From Chara braunii (Eukaryota > Streptophyta > Charophyceae > Charales > Characeae): a DNA stretch of 45,681 bases. Shown here one piece after another: positions 9,403-20,657 of the stretch (within the stretch, counting starts at the first letter, position 1; the number at the start of each line of letters is the position of its first letter). A program made the translations under genes and the position numbers. The notes beneath the pieces were generated by a model. The model was not told the DNA's origin and did no database searches. It saw nothing but the letters and a program-made list of their open reading frames with translations. Location of the stretch: positions 947,496-993,176 of the forward strand of contig BFEA01000262.1 of assembly GCA_003427395.1 (NCBI GenBank). The letters run 5' to 3'.

Positions 9403-10821
9403 TAGCTGTTGGTCGTCTGGTCCTCATCCACCTTTTTTGGTTAGTCCTTTGCCTGAAGGGTCCTTGCACGTTTTCTGGCGTTCAATGTTCATCTCTCTGG
9501 AGCTAGCTGTTGGTCATCTGGAACTAGGCCAACCACAGGAGCTCACTGTTCATCCAATAAGAGAAAAGTATTTACCTCCTTGAGTACCCCGGTCATTCAG
9601 AGTGAAGCTTGCTATCCAGGACAGTGAATAGTACACGCAACAGGACATGAAGTAATCGATGCTTAGAGGACAATGAGCATGCAACTCAACTCTCTGATGT
9701 CGTCAACTATGCCTTTGATCAAGTACTTCCCTTGCGATAAAATTGACGAAGGTGTGACTCCTGAGAGATCACAAGTGTCTCTGGTACCCGCACTATTCGT
9801 CCACACTGATATCGCAGTTACTCATGGCCATCTTATGAGTAGCTCCCTTTACATGTCATGGTTTCCCACAACGCAAGTGACTACCCCAGTGAAAAAGACT
9901 AGTTGTAATGATAGATTCCTTGCAACGAAGTTGTTGTCGTCAACCAATTCATCCTCTTGAATCGCATGATAGTATGTATAACTCCGCAGTGACCATGTCT
10001 CTCTCTTTGATACTAGTAGCCCGCTTGCTAGCTCCCCTCACCACTTCTTCATGACAAAGTTGGATCGTGCAACAGTAGACGATGCAGATCAGGCAAAAGC
10101 TTTGGCGACGTCAACAGAAGTCCGCCAGAGCTCGGGCCTACACCTCATACTTAGTATGGACGCACGTTCCCTCTCACTTAGTTCCCACCTGTAACTGATC
10201 TTATCTCCCAGCCGACAGATGCAGCTCTTGGGTACGCGCGATGGGTGACGAACCATGGGTACAATGTGATTAGCGTCAACCCTGTTTGGGTCGCGTTAGC
10301 TCCTCATGAGAAACTTGATGAGGGTTTAACCTTCTCTGTGCATACCCACTGCTAGCGCCTTGTTCTTCGCCTCCATACTTGACCTCTCCACCCGTAATGA
10401 GGAGTGACATAAGTCGCATGTGAATATGGGTGGTGCTAACCGAGAGCCCGCACGTAGAGCTCCCAAGAAAGTCTCTCGTACTAGTACAGCGTTGTCACTT
10501 CTCTCGTACTACTAGTGCGCACTCATTTGCTCACTCCAACCTCACCATGGCAGAGATGGAGTTAGCAGTGGCTGTCGATGCAGACCGAGCAAAGGGTATC
10601 GCTGACGTCAACGGTAATGAGCACGCAAGTCTCACATGTAGAGTGGCTTCAGATACTCGTGTAAGCTGTTACCGAATCCCGCCCGTCTGCCACATACAAG
10701 TCCGACCTCCTCTCAATGTGACAAGGATGGAAATTGTAGCTAGGTAAAATGTCAACCTCCGAGTGCAAGCACACTTGTGATGAGCGATACACACCCTTCG
10801 AGTCCAACTTTTCTCATTCTT

Positions 10822-10822
<1 letters not shown>
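9403..10822. other. Intron sequence with weak internal repetition, no recognised gene
   Basis: No credible gene is present. Two stretches near 10075-10130 and 10575-10630 resemble each other (CGATGCAGA..GCAAA..GACGTCAAC), which suggests an old duplication. Short palindromic TACTAGTA-type motifs occur near 10476-10520. Confidence 0.4.

Positions 10823-10857
<35 letters not shown>
10823..10857 (+). repeat. (CA)n microsatellite
   Basis: About 17 uninterrupted CA dinucleotides. Confidence 0.95.
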
Positions 10858-10858
<1 letters not shown>

Positions 10859-11010
10859 GATCCACGCCCGTTCTCTCTTCTTGACCGTGACCATGCCCGG
10901 CTGCCCATAACTGCCTCGCCGCCTCAGGTCCGTCGTCGCCAGCTAGCCTCCGGGCCGTCCTTTACAGGCGCAGCTGGCGGGTGGTCCCGTCGCCACTGGT
11001 CCAGTCCGTG

Positions 11011-11397
11011 CTAGGACTGAGTGGCTGCATCGCTAGCCTCGGACTCAGCTTCAGAGTCCCGGTCCAAATCTTGCTGCTCTCTCTCTATGGTCCCGGTAGA
11101 TATCTCTTCTTTGTGGTATGTGACAGTGACCTGTAGTGCCGAGGTTACTCCGTCCCACTTACACCGCCGCTCAGCCCTGTTACGGGCCTCGGTAATGGCC
11201 GCCTGCCGATCATCAGCTCCTCTCATTTCCTGCTCCTTCCTCCCATAGACATTAATCTTCACCTTAACCTGCCTAGCATACTTACTATAGTTCAGAATAA
11301 CGTCCACTATACCACCTTCGTCACTTTTAGACTCACAGCTCCAAAAATACTTCAAGTGTATGCGCCTGTAGCCATGGAGACCACTATGATAAGCCAT
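11011..11397 (-). CDS. Unrecognised 128-codon ORF with acidic Ser-rich C-terminus
   Basis: An open frame starting at an ATG (11397) and ending at TAG. Its composition is protein-like: a basic-aromatic N-terminal part (GYRRIHLKYFWSCESK), then VKVKINVYGRKEQEMRG, an Arg/Glu-rich segment, a TSALQVTVTYHKEE segment, and an acidic tail (DRDSEAESEASDAATQS). I do not recognise a family. No splice sites, promoter or homologous second copy are apparent. It lies inside the 19.4-kb intron among repeats, so a transposon-derived fragment is as likely as a nested gene. The opposite strand is also open over part of this region but is less protein-like. Confidence 0.35.
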   Translation of the reverse strand: MAYHSGLHGYRRIHLKYFWSCESKSDEGGIVDVILNYSKYARQVKVKINVYGRKEQEMRGADDRQAAITEARNRAERRCKWDGVTSALQVTVTYHKEEISTGTIEREQQDLDRDSEAESEASDAATQS

Positions 11398-12371
11398 AAC
11401 CAGATGCTTTTAGAAAAGCCAACGCCTAGCTGTTCTCTTCACATTCACCGCATGCGTAAGCCACTGCGCTACCATACTCAGACAGCCGCGGACTGAGCAC
11501 CTCGCACCTCTGCACTGTTATCTCGATTTACGGAACAGTGTGGTAGCAGCACAAGCCTACGCGCACACACATCAACCAATAGGTGAGTGGATCAGCGGCC
11601 ACTTTCTTACAGAATTTGGAGGTGCCGCTGCCCCTGAGTTCTAATTGAGACTTTGATGTTTTCAATTCAATAAGGTAAGAATAATAGGACAATTAAAATT
11701 AAATTATTAAAAGTATAATAAAATAAACTATCGGTCAATAGCCATAGATCAGATGCACAATCAAAAGCTGTCTGCATTTGTTCTAGAAGATTCCAGGGCC
11801 TACTGGGTCCAGGCACATTGAGGCCGACAGCAAATCTGGCCCGTTCAGACCAAGAAAATCTAGGCCATCAGCGAGGCAAGCTGAGGCCAGCCAAGGTCGG
11901 TCAATGCTACAAAAGAGCGGCCAACGCAAGAAAACCTGGGCCGTCAGAGGGTTCGGTTATGGGGGTTTGGAGGCGGGTTTTAGGGGTTACTGTGGTTTGG
12001 GGGAGTTATGGTGGTCCCGCTTTTTCTTTTTTTTTGCAGTGTGCCAACTAGCAGCCGACCCGTAGGTGCCGACAGGTGGATTGGTCAGCTGGTTGGTCGC
12101 CGACCGATGGAGGGGCTGCGACTGTCGGAGTGACTGCACTGGTTTTGTGGGTGAAAACATTTTTGTTTATTTTATAAAGCTTTCCCCTGATATGGTGGAA
12201 CCCATCCTGCATCCGTGATTTTTCTGCATATTCATCAGCCCAAATGAGAATAAAAAATGCCAAAGTTGGGGTAGTTGCGCATCCCTGGTACCCCCCCTGG
12301 TTCAGCTAGGCCAAGCCGGTGCGTATACAGCCGCGAGTTAGGAGGGGCGTCGATACTGGTGGTTCAACACC

Positions 12372-12480
12372 TTCAAACACACTCTCATGCTTCCTTCCGT
12401 CGAGGCCAAGGGATCCCTGAGCACTGAGCAGCATTGGTTATTCCCAATCGGAGGATCGGCTGTCAGATTGCCTTTTCCTT
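12372..12480 (-). mobile_element. LINE D: isolated fragment of LINE 3' region
   Basis: The stretch CACTCTCATGCTTCCTTCC, through CAGCATTGGTTATTCCC and CGGCTGTCAGATTGCC, matches the order of blocks in LINE B at about 23715-23802 and the complement of LINE A at about 2645-2745. No tail or coding part remains. Confidence 0.6.
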
Positions 12481-13047
12481 CTTTTTCCTTGCAGTCTCCG
12501 CTGTGCTGTGACTTAGATTACCGTGACTCCAAGAATCGTTCAAGGCTGTGATCGTATTGGCGAGCTTATGTAATAGGACGCTGCCTGAGATCTATTAAGG
12601 AGCCCCCTCATAGGAGGGGAAGGGGGTCCTCTTATGTGACTACCTCCTCTCACCCGGCGGAGTCTTGAGAGCCTCCCTGTTGGCTGTTTTGCCCTGGAGT
12701 GGCTGTCTCCTTGCTACCACCTGCAAGGAATCTCTGTTTCTACCAAATCAACTAGCTGACTCCAGGCTACTTCCTTCTCAGCGTTCTGCCGATCAATAGT
12801 CTGGGAGCATCTTCTCTTGCGAATGATCCGAAATGTGAGCTTCTGAGAAGCAGGAACCACATTTTCACCTCTTTCTGTGAGGAAAGGGGGAGGTTTATAG
12901 AAAGTAGAATGGTGGGGGAAGGAAGGGGAGGATGTAGGAATAGGAAGAGTCGCGACCTTTTAACTCAGTCCACTCAAAATATTCGATAAAAATGCAAGAT
13001 TCTTTATTCGACATAGCCAAATTCAAGAAGAATATTTTCTATGGAAG
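12481..13047. other. Intron sequence, no recognised gene
   Basis: It contains a pyrimidine-rich start and a GC-rich imperfect hairpin near 12600-12640 (CCCCCTC..GAGGGG). No sustained open frame or known element was identified. Confidence 0.4.
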
Positions 13048-13119
13048 GCTAGTGCACTGCAAGGATACACCCGAGACTTCATAACCTTGAGGTCATAGGT
13101 TCAAATCCTATCTCTGCCA
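13048..13119 (+). pseudogene. tRNA-fMet(CAU)-like relic, organelle type
   Basis: A CAT anticodon lies in the loop TTCATAA. The 3' half (CATAACCTTGAGGTCA then TTCAAATCC) closely resembles plastid-type initiator tRNA-fMet. The acceptor halves GGAAGGC and CTCTGCC pair at most positions, and the T-arm ATAGG/CCTAT is perfect. The D-arm is unusual and the anticodon stem has mismatches with one extra base, so this is probably not functional. It is either an organelle-derived fragment in nuclear DNA or the head of a tRNA-derived SINE. The surrounding AT-rich sequence would suit an organelle insert, but I cannot define its borders. Confidence 0.5.
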
Positions 13120-13373
13120 ATACAATAAATTCAATGTTTCAGTACTTGATGTTTTCAAATCAATCTATCAAATCTATTATATACAATCTTTACTAAAATC
13201 AAATGATTGAATGAATCATAATTTTTCTTTAAACATATATATTCATTGTACTTCATATCAAACTGCATCATGTCATTTCTAGCGTCAGCCCAGATTTTTG
13301 CAAAGAAAAGTTTCGATATCGATTCCTTCAAAGAAAAGTCGGTGGATATGTTAAAGTTGTAAGCTCTTGAATT

Positions 13374-13558
13374 ATGTCAAAAAAAAAAAAAAAAAAAAAA
13401 AGCCAGATGGCTTTGAAGGTTGAATTCTGTCACCTCTGGCCTACTCTCCACTCTGCTTGTGCTTTGGGTGTTGCTGCTGATGCCTTTTCTGTGCTGCTTA
13501 CTTATCTGAACCAAATCTTTCTTTTCTTTTCTTTTCTTTTCTTTTCTTTTCTTTTTTT
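13374..13558 (+). repeat. Poly(A) tract and (CTTTT)n microsatellite
   Basis: About 21 As start at 13380. A CTTTT pentamer array of about eight units lies at 13516-13558. The short open frame across them is an artefact of the low complexity. Confidence 0.9.
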
Positions 13559-14049
13559 ACACAACACCTGTCAGGTGTGGTGATAAGAGCGCCCACACCT
13601 AACAATCCTTGCTGGTAGCTCCGAGACCAAATCTTTCGATTAACATTTTAGATGACAACACGGAGTCAGATAACATTTTGAATGGCAAATTCACTGGACA
13701 GTGGGTGGCCATGAGGAGAGAGTCGTTTCACGTGCTTTCAGTGCCTTTCACTCAGGACTTGCATGGCTCCGCAGCTGAACCTCTACCATTTTGAGTTACT
13801 GTAACCCTTCCGCTCCCCCCTCTCCCCCCTCTGCCCAAATAGAACACAGGAGGATTTTGTCAGTATGTGGCTCAAAAGTTGATTCACATGCAGTCAGAAT
13901 GATGACCACGTGCTCTGTGAGGGGAACAATAGCCCTTTTTTATTTTTATTAACTTGTTTTAAGCAAGCTACATTCTTCTCTCAATTTCACCTCACACTAC
14001 ATACCTACCACTACTCCTAATTAATGGTAATTATAGTCATACGGGGAAC

Positions 14050-14327
14050 CCCGTTGCAGCCAGAACCGTGTTCACGAGAGAACAACATGCAGGGGTTGCT
14101 CCCGTCCTGCAGGTGGGCGATACCGGCCAGGGGACAGCCGGTAGCATCAGGGACCATGCCAAGAGGACCAATCCCTGTGCCTGCCCTCAGGTAGCCCCTA
14201 CGAGCATCAGCAGACTCTGCTCAATGCGGATTGGGAAATGCAGTGGTCTAAGCAGGCCCAGGAAGGCACATGAGGCCGATGGAGATTGAACCCACGACCT
14301 CCTGAACCAACTGAGCTAGGCCGCTGG
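14050..14327 (-). mobile_element. tRNA-derived SINE-like element
   Basis: On the minus strand the head contains an A-box TAGCTCAGTTGG (14307-14318) and a B-box GTGGGTTCAATCTCC (14281-14295) in tRNA order. Only about 11 bases separate them, so the anticodon arm is missing. A GC-rich non-tRNA body of about 220 bases follows. This is the structure of a tRNA-derived SINE or a broken tRNA relic. I see no poly(A) end or target duplication, so the borders are approximate. The A-box head is duplicated near 14579-14600 by the tandem duplication that follows. Confidence 0.5.
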
Positions 14328-14845
14328 ATGGAACGATATTACTATAGCCTTTGAAATCACAGCAACAGTGCCCTATCAAGTTATCATGACATCAGGATTC
14401 GAAATCATGATATCACCCACCTGGTACTCTGAGGCCGAGTTCGTTAAGAAAATAAATAAATATATATATTTTTTTAAATCCAAATCATGATAAATAACTT
14501 AAAATAAGTTAAAATAACAGTTACATGCATGTACCATTTAGCCACCTGCTCTGTCCAGGGAGCAGTATCACAGCCACAACTGAGCTAAGCCGCTGGATGG
14601 AACGATACTACGATAGACTTTGAAATCACAGCAACAGTGCCCTATCAAGTTATCATGACATCAGGATTTGAAATCACGATATCACCCACCTGGTACTCGA
14701 GGCCGAATTTGTTAATAATAATAATAATAATAATAATTAATAAATTTTAAAAAAATCGAAATCATGATAAATAAATTAAAATAACAGTTACATGCATGTA
14801 CCATTTAGCCACGTGCTCTGCCCAGGGAGCAGTATCACAGCCGTA
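14309..14845 (+). repeat. Tandem duplication of a ~270-bp unit
   Basis: Copy 1 (about 14309-14578) and copy 2 (about 14579-14845) both run from ACTGAGCTARGCCGCTGGAT through CAGCAACAGTGCCCTATCAA to GTACCATTTAGCCAC and GGGAGCAGTATCACAGCC. They are highly similar apart from an AT-rich segment, where copy 1 has TATATA and copy 2 a (TAA)n expansion at 14712-14737. Confidence 0.85.
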
Positions 14846-15231
14846 ATTCATACAAATCAAAGTGACCATAAGCCAGGACAAACGACAAATGCAAACAAGA
14901 AAAAGAAAAAGAAAAACGACCCTCAGGATCAGAACCACTTGCATTGAAGCTGTTTCTCTCCCTACTGCTTGGCCAGTGGGAGAAAACTCGTAAACAGCAC
15001 TGTTGCACAATCCATCCGAATGAGGATGATTGTCATTGACGCGATTCAGTCATGAATCCTTTTGCCAATCAGGCGTATGTGCCATGTTATTACAGCCTAC
15101 AGTGGCCCACACTGCACTTGGCAATGCCTTTTTGTTTTTTTGTTTTTGCATTTGTCGGTGAAGCAAAGTCCAGTGCTCATCAAAGCTCTCATTTTGTCAT
15201 ATGCTGTCCAAAATCACACGCGTGAAACTAA

Positions 15232-15466
15232 AACCACAAGCACGTTTCCCAGCCATTTTTCCAAGATGCGCCATGCATGCCGCCAGGTCGGGTGGGATGT
15301 AATGGGGTGCCGTTTCATTGGAAATGCATACAGGCAAATCGGGCCTTGCCTGTAACACGTTTTGCCTGGATGAGTTGCAAGTGAAACTGCAACCCAGGAC
15401 ATACCCCCCGACGGGGCTGCATGCATGCGCGTCTTAGAAAAATGGCCGGGGAAGGTACTGGTGGTT
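15232..15466. mobile_element. 235-bp foldback element (MITE-like)
   Basis: The left arm from AACCACAAGCACGTTTCCC pairs with a right arm ending in GTACTGGTGGTT. Matching blocks include GCCATTTTTC, GCGC-ATGCATGC and the Cys-codon-like GGTCGGGTGGGATGT region. The arms are about 105 bases with roughly three quarters identity. There is no coding capacity. No target duplication is evident, so insertion is inferred from the structure. Confidence 0.6.
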
Positions 15467-15585
15467 TATAAAGAAGTTAAAAGAACCACCTGTAATGGAC
15501 CCGGTCTGTAAGATACTCGCCAGATGTCGAATTACAAAGTAACTCAACTCTGAACCATGTCCCCAATAATCATGAATGTGATCTC

Positions 15586-16379
15586 TGTAAAAGAGCCTTT
15601 ACGAATTAAACCCCAGATGAATGCCCCAACAGTGAGGGGCCCTGTCGGCCAGAACTTAAATTCACGAGCAGCAACTCAAAAGACAAAGTTCCTGAGGCAA
15701 ATGTCGCATCCATAATGAAATGAAAAGTCATTTTGAACAGTCACAAACAGTTCCTGAACGAACAGGTATTGGACACAGTTTTCAAGACTGAGTTAGGGTC
15801 ATGTCTCCTCGATGGAAAGTCATGTCTGTTCGGCAATGAGTCAAAGGCCACAGTCCCAGTCTAGTCATAATCCCACGAGTCAGTCCTGATTCAGACCAGG
15901 AGTGCAAAAGACAGGCTCGATGGCCTCAAGCAGCAGCAGACCATGGGAAAAGATACTGGGCCATACACGTTGCAACAACAGGTACTGGGCAGGAGTCCCA
16001 GACACTTGAGGCTGAATACAGGCCACGCCAGGCCATTCCAGCACTATAAAGGACTGGCCAGCCTCCCATTTGGACAGATGCTCACTTCGCATGAGAGTGT
16101 GGAAGTGTCGTGGCAGCGCTGTTGCTGACGTTTGGCAGCTGGTGCTGATGAGCGCCAGGCCTGGGGACTCATGTTTATTGAAGAAGACTTGTAACTCTGT
16201 TCGGCGCTATATACTTTGGACTCACAAATTTCCTCTCTTAATCTGGTTATGATAATTGGGTTGAGCTTCCTGGTCCTCTTCTATTGGGCTTTGAGTGAGA
16301 CATCGCAATCTATGAAATCTGTATAAATGCATGTGATCTGATGCACTCCAGCAAGTGTTGAACAGTCGGGTTCCTTGCA
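15586..16379 (+). repeat. 5' LTR of gypsy element 1
   Basis: A 794-bp segment beginning TGTAAAAG and ending TTGCA, placed three bases before the primer-binding site. Its start recurs at 22897, and most of its length recurs in inverted orientation at 22925-23523. A TATA-like CTATAAAG at about 16044 sits in a block conserved between the two copies (CCAGCACTATAA), so it is a good candidate for the promoter. The transcription start is not visible. Confidence 0.8.
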
Positions 16380-16382
16380 ATT

Positions 16383-16395
16383 TGGTATCGGAGCA
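16383..16395 (+). other. Primer-binding site of gypsy element 1 (initiator tRNA-Met)
   Basis: TGGTATCGGAGCA differs by one base from TGGTATCAGAGC, the sequence complementary to the 3' end of plant initiator tRNA-Met. It follows the LTR after the spacer ATT. The second gypsy element has the exact version. Confidence 0.85.
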
Positions 16396-17276
16396 GAACT
16401 TGTTACTCTTACTGGACGCGCTGGCATGATCAAGGCCGGCGAGAAGGATAAGCTCACTTGAGTATAGCTGGCAAGAGACGAAGGAAGAAGAGAGGCGAAG
16501 TAGAGTTGGATTGGGATAGAGGGGGAAGTTTGCCGAAGAAGAAGGAGCTAAGGAGGAGAAGACTTACCTGCGATTAGAGCGATTGGAGCGAACGTGGAGT
16601 CTTCATCAACGGCTACAAAGAAGAGAAGCACCTCCTGCCCCACCTACCTTGTTGATTGTAAACTTGTGTGTTGTGTATCTCTTTCNCCTTCTTATTGGCG
16701 GTCGCTGCTGCTGTCTGGACGAAACCCGTGGCCTGGTCTGATCTGACAGATAGGACTAGAGGATCAACATCTGGTCTTCGTGTTAGCCATTTGGTCTGCC
16801 GAGAAGTAGAGAAGATAGGATTAGGCTGGGAACTGTGTACTGCCACGTCAGAGTGTAAGTGGTTGAGAACAGAGAGAATTGTTATAAATTGGATTTGTTT
16901 TTGAAGTAAGTTTGAGTATCTCCTAGCTACCTTCTCTAACGAAAGTAACCAGTCAGACCATCAAAGGCATAGATCAGCTAAGTAACTAAACAGACAGCAA
17001 GTAAAAAAGAGTTCTGAATAAGAAAACATTGTATATTAGTTGCATCATTAAATTTCGTTATTCTCAAGCAGCGGCATCCAGATTTTGAAAAAAAAAAAAA
17101 AAAAGTTAGATCCGGGGTAGCTACTTGGTGGTCCGGTGGAGGTTTCCCCTGTGCTGTTCTCCACCATGGATGACTATCCCATGTATGGGATGGTGGCTCT
17201 GTCTGTTCTTTTGGGGCCATTATTCCGTTTCTCCTTTCCTCTCGGCTTTGGGAGAGTGTGTACCTCCCGCATGATG
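16396..17276 (+). other. Untranslated leader of gypsy element 1
   Basis: About 880 bases lie between the PBS and the first gag-like ATG. It has a purine-rich start, an N at 16686 and a poly(A) run near 17090-17104. No gene is seen in it. Confidence 0.5.
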
Positions 17277-19302
17277 ATGAGATCCGGAACTGCGAAACCC
17301 GGACTCTCAGCGGCAGAGCAGGCAGAAGTAGACCGCCGCTAAGCCAAGAAAAAGAAAGAAAAAGAACAGAAAAAGAAACAGAAAGAAGAAGAGTTGAGGA
17401 AGAAAACTCGGCTAGAAGAAGAAAGAATTAAAAAAGAGTTGAAAGAAAAGATGGAAAAAGAATTGCAGGAAGAATTAAAAGACCATAGAGGAAGAAGATG
17501 AACCTGCAGATGACAAAGACATGCTCACCAGACGTCGAACTGAAAGGGGCGAAAGCAGTCAGACTGGTGGGTTGAATATACAGGTCAGACTCTTAAATTG
17601 GTATGACCAATATAGCTATACTAGTGAAAGAATTGAAGAGACAGAGGAAGAACGGGACACGTATATCGCAAAATTGGCATCAATTGAAGATAAAAGGGAA
17701 AAGGAACTCTTGCTGGAAGAAAAACGAACAGAATTGCACAGCAAAATGTTAGCAGCAAAGCGACAAGAGCTGGAAGAGAAAACGAGACTGCGGGTAGAGG
17801 GTGAAAGGTTGCAAAGAGAATTACGGGCGCAGAAAGAAAAACAAACAGCAACCGAAGAGCAACTTGCCCTCTTGACAGAAACTGTTCTCCATACAAAGCA
17901 AGAGTTGGCAGCGATGAGCAAGACCTTGCAGAAAGTTGAAGCCCATCAGTATGAGTTTGAGGGAGTCTGGAATACCTTCTTACAGAGATCTGCAGCAGAA
18001 GTTGATCAACATGTGCAAGCATATATTGTAAAATTAGATGAGCAGATCAGTAAAACTTTGACCCCCGCCGTGATTGAGAAATTGGTAAGTAGCAGTGCAG
18101 GAGATAGAGGAGATGGAAATGGTGGTGGAGACGGAGATAAAAAGAGGAAGGTGTGCTGCAAGAAGACGCAGGAGAAGTTAGGAAGATTAGAGGGGTCGTG
18201 GACATACACCGGCAAAAAGGAAGAAAGTGTTTTGCATTGGATTGCAGCGGTTGAGTCCTACGTGTACGGGCAACGTATTCCGTATTGGGACAGGGTTCTC
18301 ATGGCCAGTTCGTGTATGGCTGAAGATGCAACGAGTTTTGCAATTTCCTTGCCGAAAGAAGCTAATTGTCAGACTATGGTAGAGTATTCCCAACAAACCC
18401 GTATTGAAGATTTCTTTAAAGCGGTCCGGGAACGGTTCGAAGATAAATACTTAGCCTGGAGAACTGAATGTTAATCTTGAATATCGCAGATAGGAAATGG
18501 AAAAGTGTATCTACACTTAAATCTACCATGGACGAACTTCTGCAATGCGCTGAGCATGCACTCACCCCAATGCAGATTCTTAATAACTTTGTTAGAGCAC
18601 TTCCCGATCCTCTCCGCACTCAGCTATATCCCCGTAACCAAGGAAGAGGGGATGCCCTATGAGAAGTTCAGCAAGATCGCGTTAGATCATACTGGTTTCT
18701 TGGCGGAGGCAAACTACTGTCATTATTGGAAAGATCTGCAAGCCGACAAAAAATGGCAAAACCGTACCATCTCAGGAAGTATTCTTGGGAAAGACAACCT
18801 TCTTCTGACCTTTGAAGAAGGAGGTGTCGAAACTCTCTCATACGATCAGATAGACTATGGTTTGGAGGGAGATGCACACAACGGATCGGTAGTTCAGGAG
18901 GGGGACTACGCGGTCGTTGCAGCCCGCGGGGGAGGGCGACAAGGAAGAGGCCGTGGCAGAGGAAGAGGAGGCCGCGGTCGTGGAGGAAGAGGACCCGGCA
19001 CCTAGAGGGGTGATGGCGAAGGAAGCTACTACGTGGGAGGAAGGGGCATTGGTCGTTCGCAAGGTGGTCGAGGACCCAAATCCACATGGCGAAGAGGAAG
19101 AGGCACGTGGAACGGAAACTGGGATCCTTCGTATCCACCCCATCCTGGCCTGCCCGAAGGCAGACCTTGGGAAAAGTTGGGAATCACAAAAAAAGTTCGG
19201 CAAAATAGAAAAGTCGTCGATCAATGCCTCAAATGTGGTAACCCCAATCACATCGTTCCCGTCTGCCCAGACTTTAAACAACCAAAAGGGAACAACCAGT
19301 AG
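17277..19302 (+). pseudogene. gag of gypsy element 1 (coiled coil, capsid-like, zinc knuckle)
   Basis: It starts at ATG 17277 (MRSGTAKPGLSAAEQAEVD), has an in-frame stop at 17340, continues through a Lys/Glu-rich coiled-coil, and shifts frame near 17480. The main open part (17521-18474, 317 codons) is a long Glu/Lys/Arg coiled coil (EKRTELHSKMLAAKRQELEE) followed by a globular part (WTYTGKKEESVLHWIAAVESY) like a retrotransposon capsid. Further parts in other frames follow at 18468-18662 and 18505-19005, the latter ending in an Arg/Gly-rich stretch. A CCHC zinc knuckle (CLKCGNPNHIVPVC, CX2CX4HX4C) lies at 19225-19266 and would bind genomic RNA. At least four breaks make it non-functional. Confidence 0.8.
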
Positions 19303-19505
19303 GGGTTTCAGTTGCCTCTACAGGAACTTCGGATGCAAGCAGACTGACATCCTCCCATTCGAAGGTTCCCGTGGCAGAAACTGAAAAGATAAACGATCCC
19401 CACCTAGTCAGTTGTCCAGAGGGAGGTAGTGTATGTACCTCTCTAGGTGGTTCCCTCGCAGGCACGGGTGATGAGTTGGCCACTAGTCGCTAAGCCTGGG
19501 TCGAA

Positions 19506-20657
19506 ATGAAAAAACGAAAAGGGCAGCTAATTATCGCAGATCTAGAAGTCAATAAAGTAAGAGTAGGCGATATGATTGATAGTGGGTCAACATGCAACTA
19601 TATTAGTAAGAAAGGTCTGCAAAAGTTGCATCTCGGGCTAAAGGTAAAACAGTTGGAAGAGCCCGTAGTAAGTAAATTAGCGAATAGTTGCGAAATTGTG
19701 ATAGATAGATATGTTGAGGGGATTCAGACATACTTTCGGCTCGGAGCAGAGGGGAAGGTGGAACATGTTCTTCACTCTCTGACTCTCTTGGTGGAAGATA
19801 GTCTCCCTTTTGACATTCTCTTAGGTACAGATTGGGGGGAAACTGCAGATGCGGATGTGAGGTCGAGGGACCATGAGTGGCTCCCTAGCCCGCAGGGTGG
19901 AAAAAAGAAAATCCGCCTATTTCATGAATCTGGTAAGGAAAGCAATTTGGCTCATTGCTGTATGAGTGCCCCCACGTTCGCCCACCATATAAAGAAGTAT
20001 AATCTGTTTGACCAAGTATTTGTGGCATATGTGCGCCTAGTAAAGGAAGGGGAAGAGGAAGAAAAATCCCCAGAAATTGAGAAATTTCTGAAAGAATTCG
20101 CAGATGTGGCAGAGGCCCCAAGCGGTGTGGTAGAACAACCAATCAAACATCGCATTGATATTATTCCTGGAAGTCAAATTCCAAAGGGCCCAATTTACAG
20201 AATGTCACCCAAAGAATTAGATGAACTGCGAACCCGGCTCGATGAAATGCTAGAAAAGAGATGGATTAGGCCTAGTTCCTCACCTTATGGCGCGCCAGTA
20301 CTGTTCGTGCCAAAGAAAGATGGCGGGGTCCGCATGTGTATTGACTATAGAAGATTAAATGATATAACTATTAAAAATGTTGAGCCATTACCCAGGATCG
20401 ATGATTTGCTGGATAGGGTTCAAGGTAGCAGGTACTTCACGAAAATTGACTTGAAATTTGGCTACCATCAAATTGAGGTAGAACTAGAAGACCAATTTAA
20501 GACTGCCTTTCAAACAAGGTATGAGCACTATGAGTTCATTGTGTTGCCCTTTGGTCTTACTAATGCACCTGCAACTTTCCAGCGGATGATGAATGAACTT
20601 TTTTATGAATGGCTTGATAAATTTGTTGTTATATATCTAGATGATATCTTGGTCTAG
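19506..20657 (+). pseudogene. Protease and first part of reverse transcriptase, gypsy element 1
   Basis: A 383-codon open frame. The aspartic protease comes first, with active-site DSGST at about residue 26 ([15 protein letters not shown]) and the flap partner [10 protein letters not shown] at about residue 98. The RT follows from about residue 210 ([13 protein letters not shown]), with [18 protein letters not shown], the GYHQI motif, [13 protein letters not shown], and the catalytic YLDD near the end. One lost base just after YLDDILV creates a stop at 20650-20652, and the sequence continues in the next frame. The FKFGYH position reads KFGYHQI where relatives have KSGYHQI. Confidence 0.9.

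Noticed and set aside
10250-10530. Possible rRNA-like stretch
   Set aside because: I compared it with remembered conserved rRNA blocks and found no real match.
17616-18022. Minus-strand open frames of 101-133 codons
   Set aside because: They are antisense shadows of the gag coiled coil of gypsy element 1.
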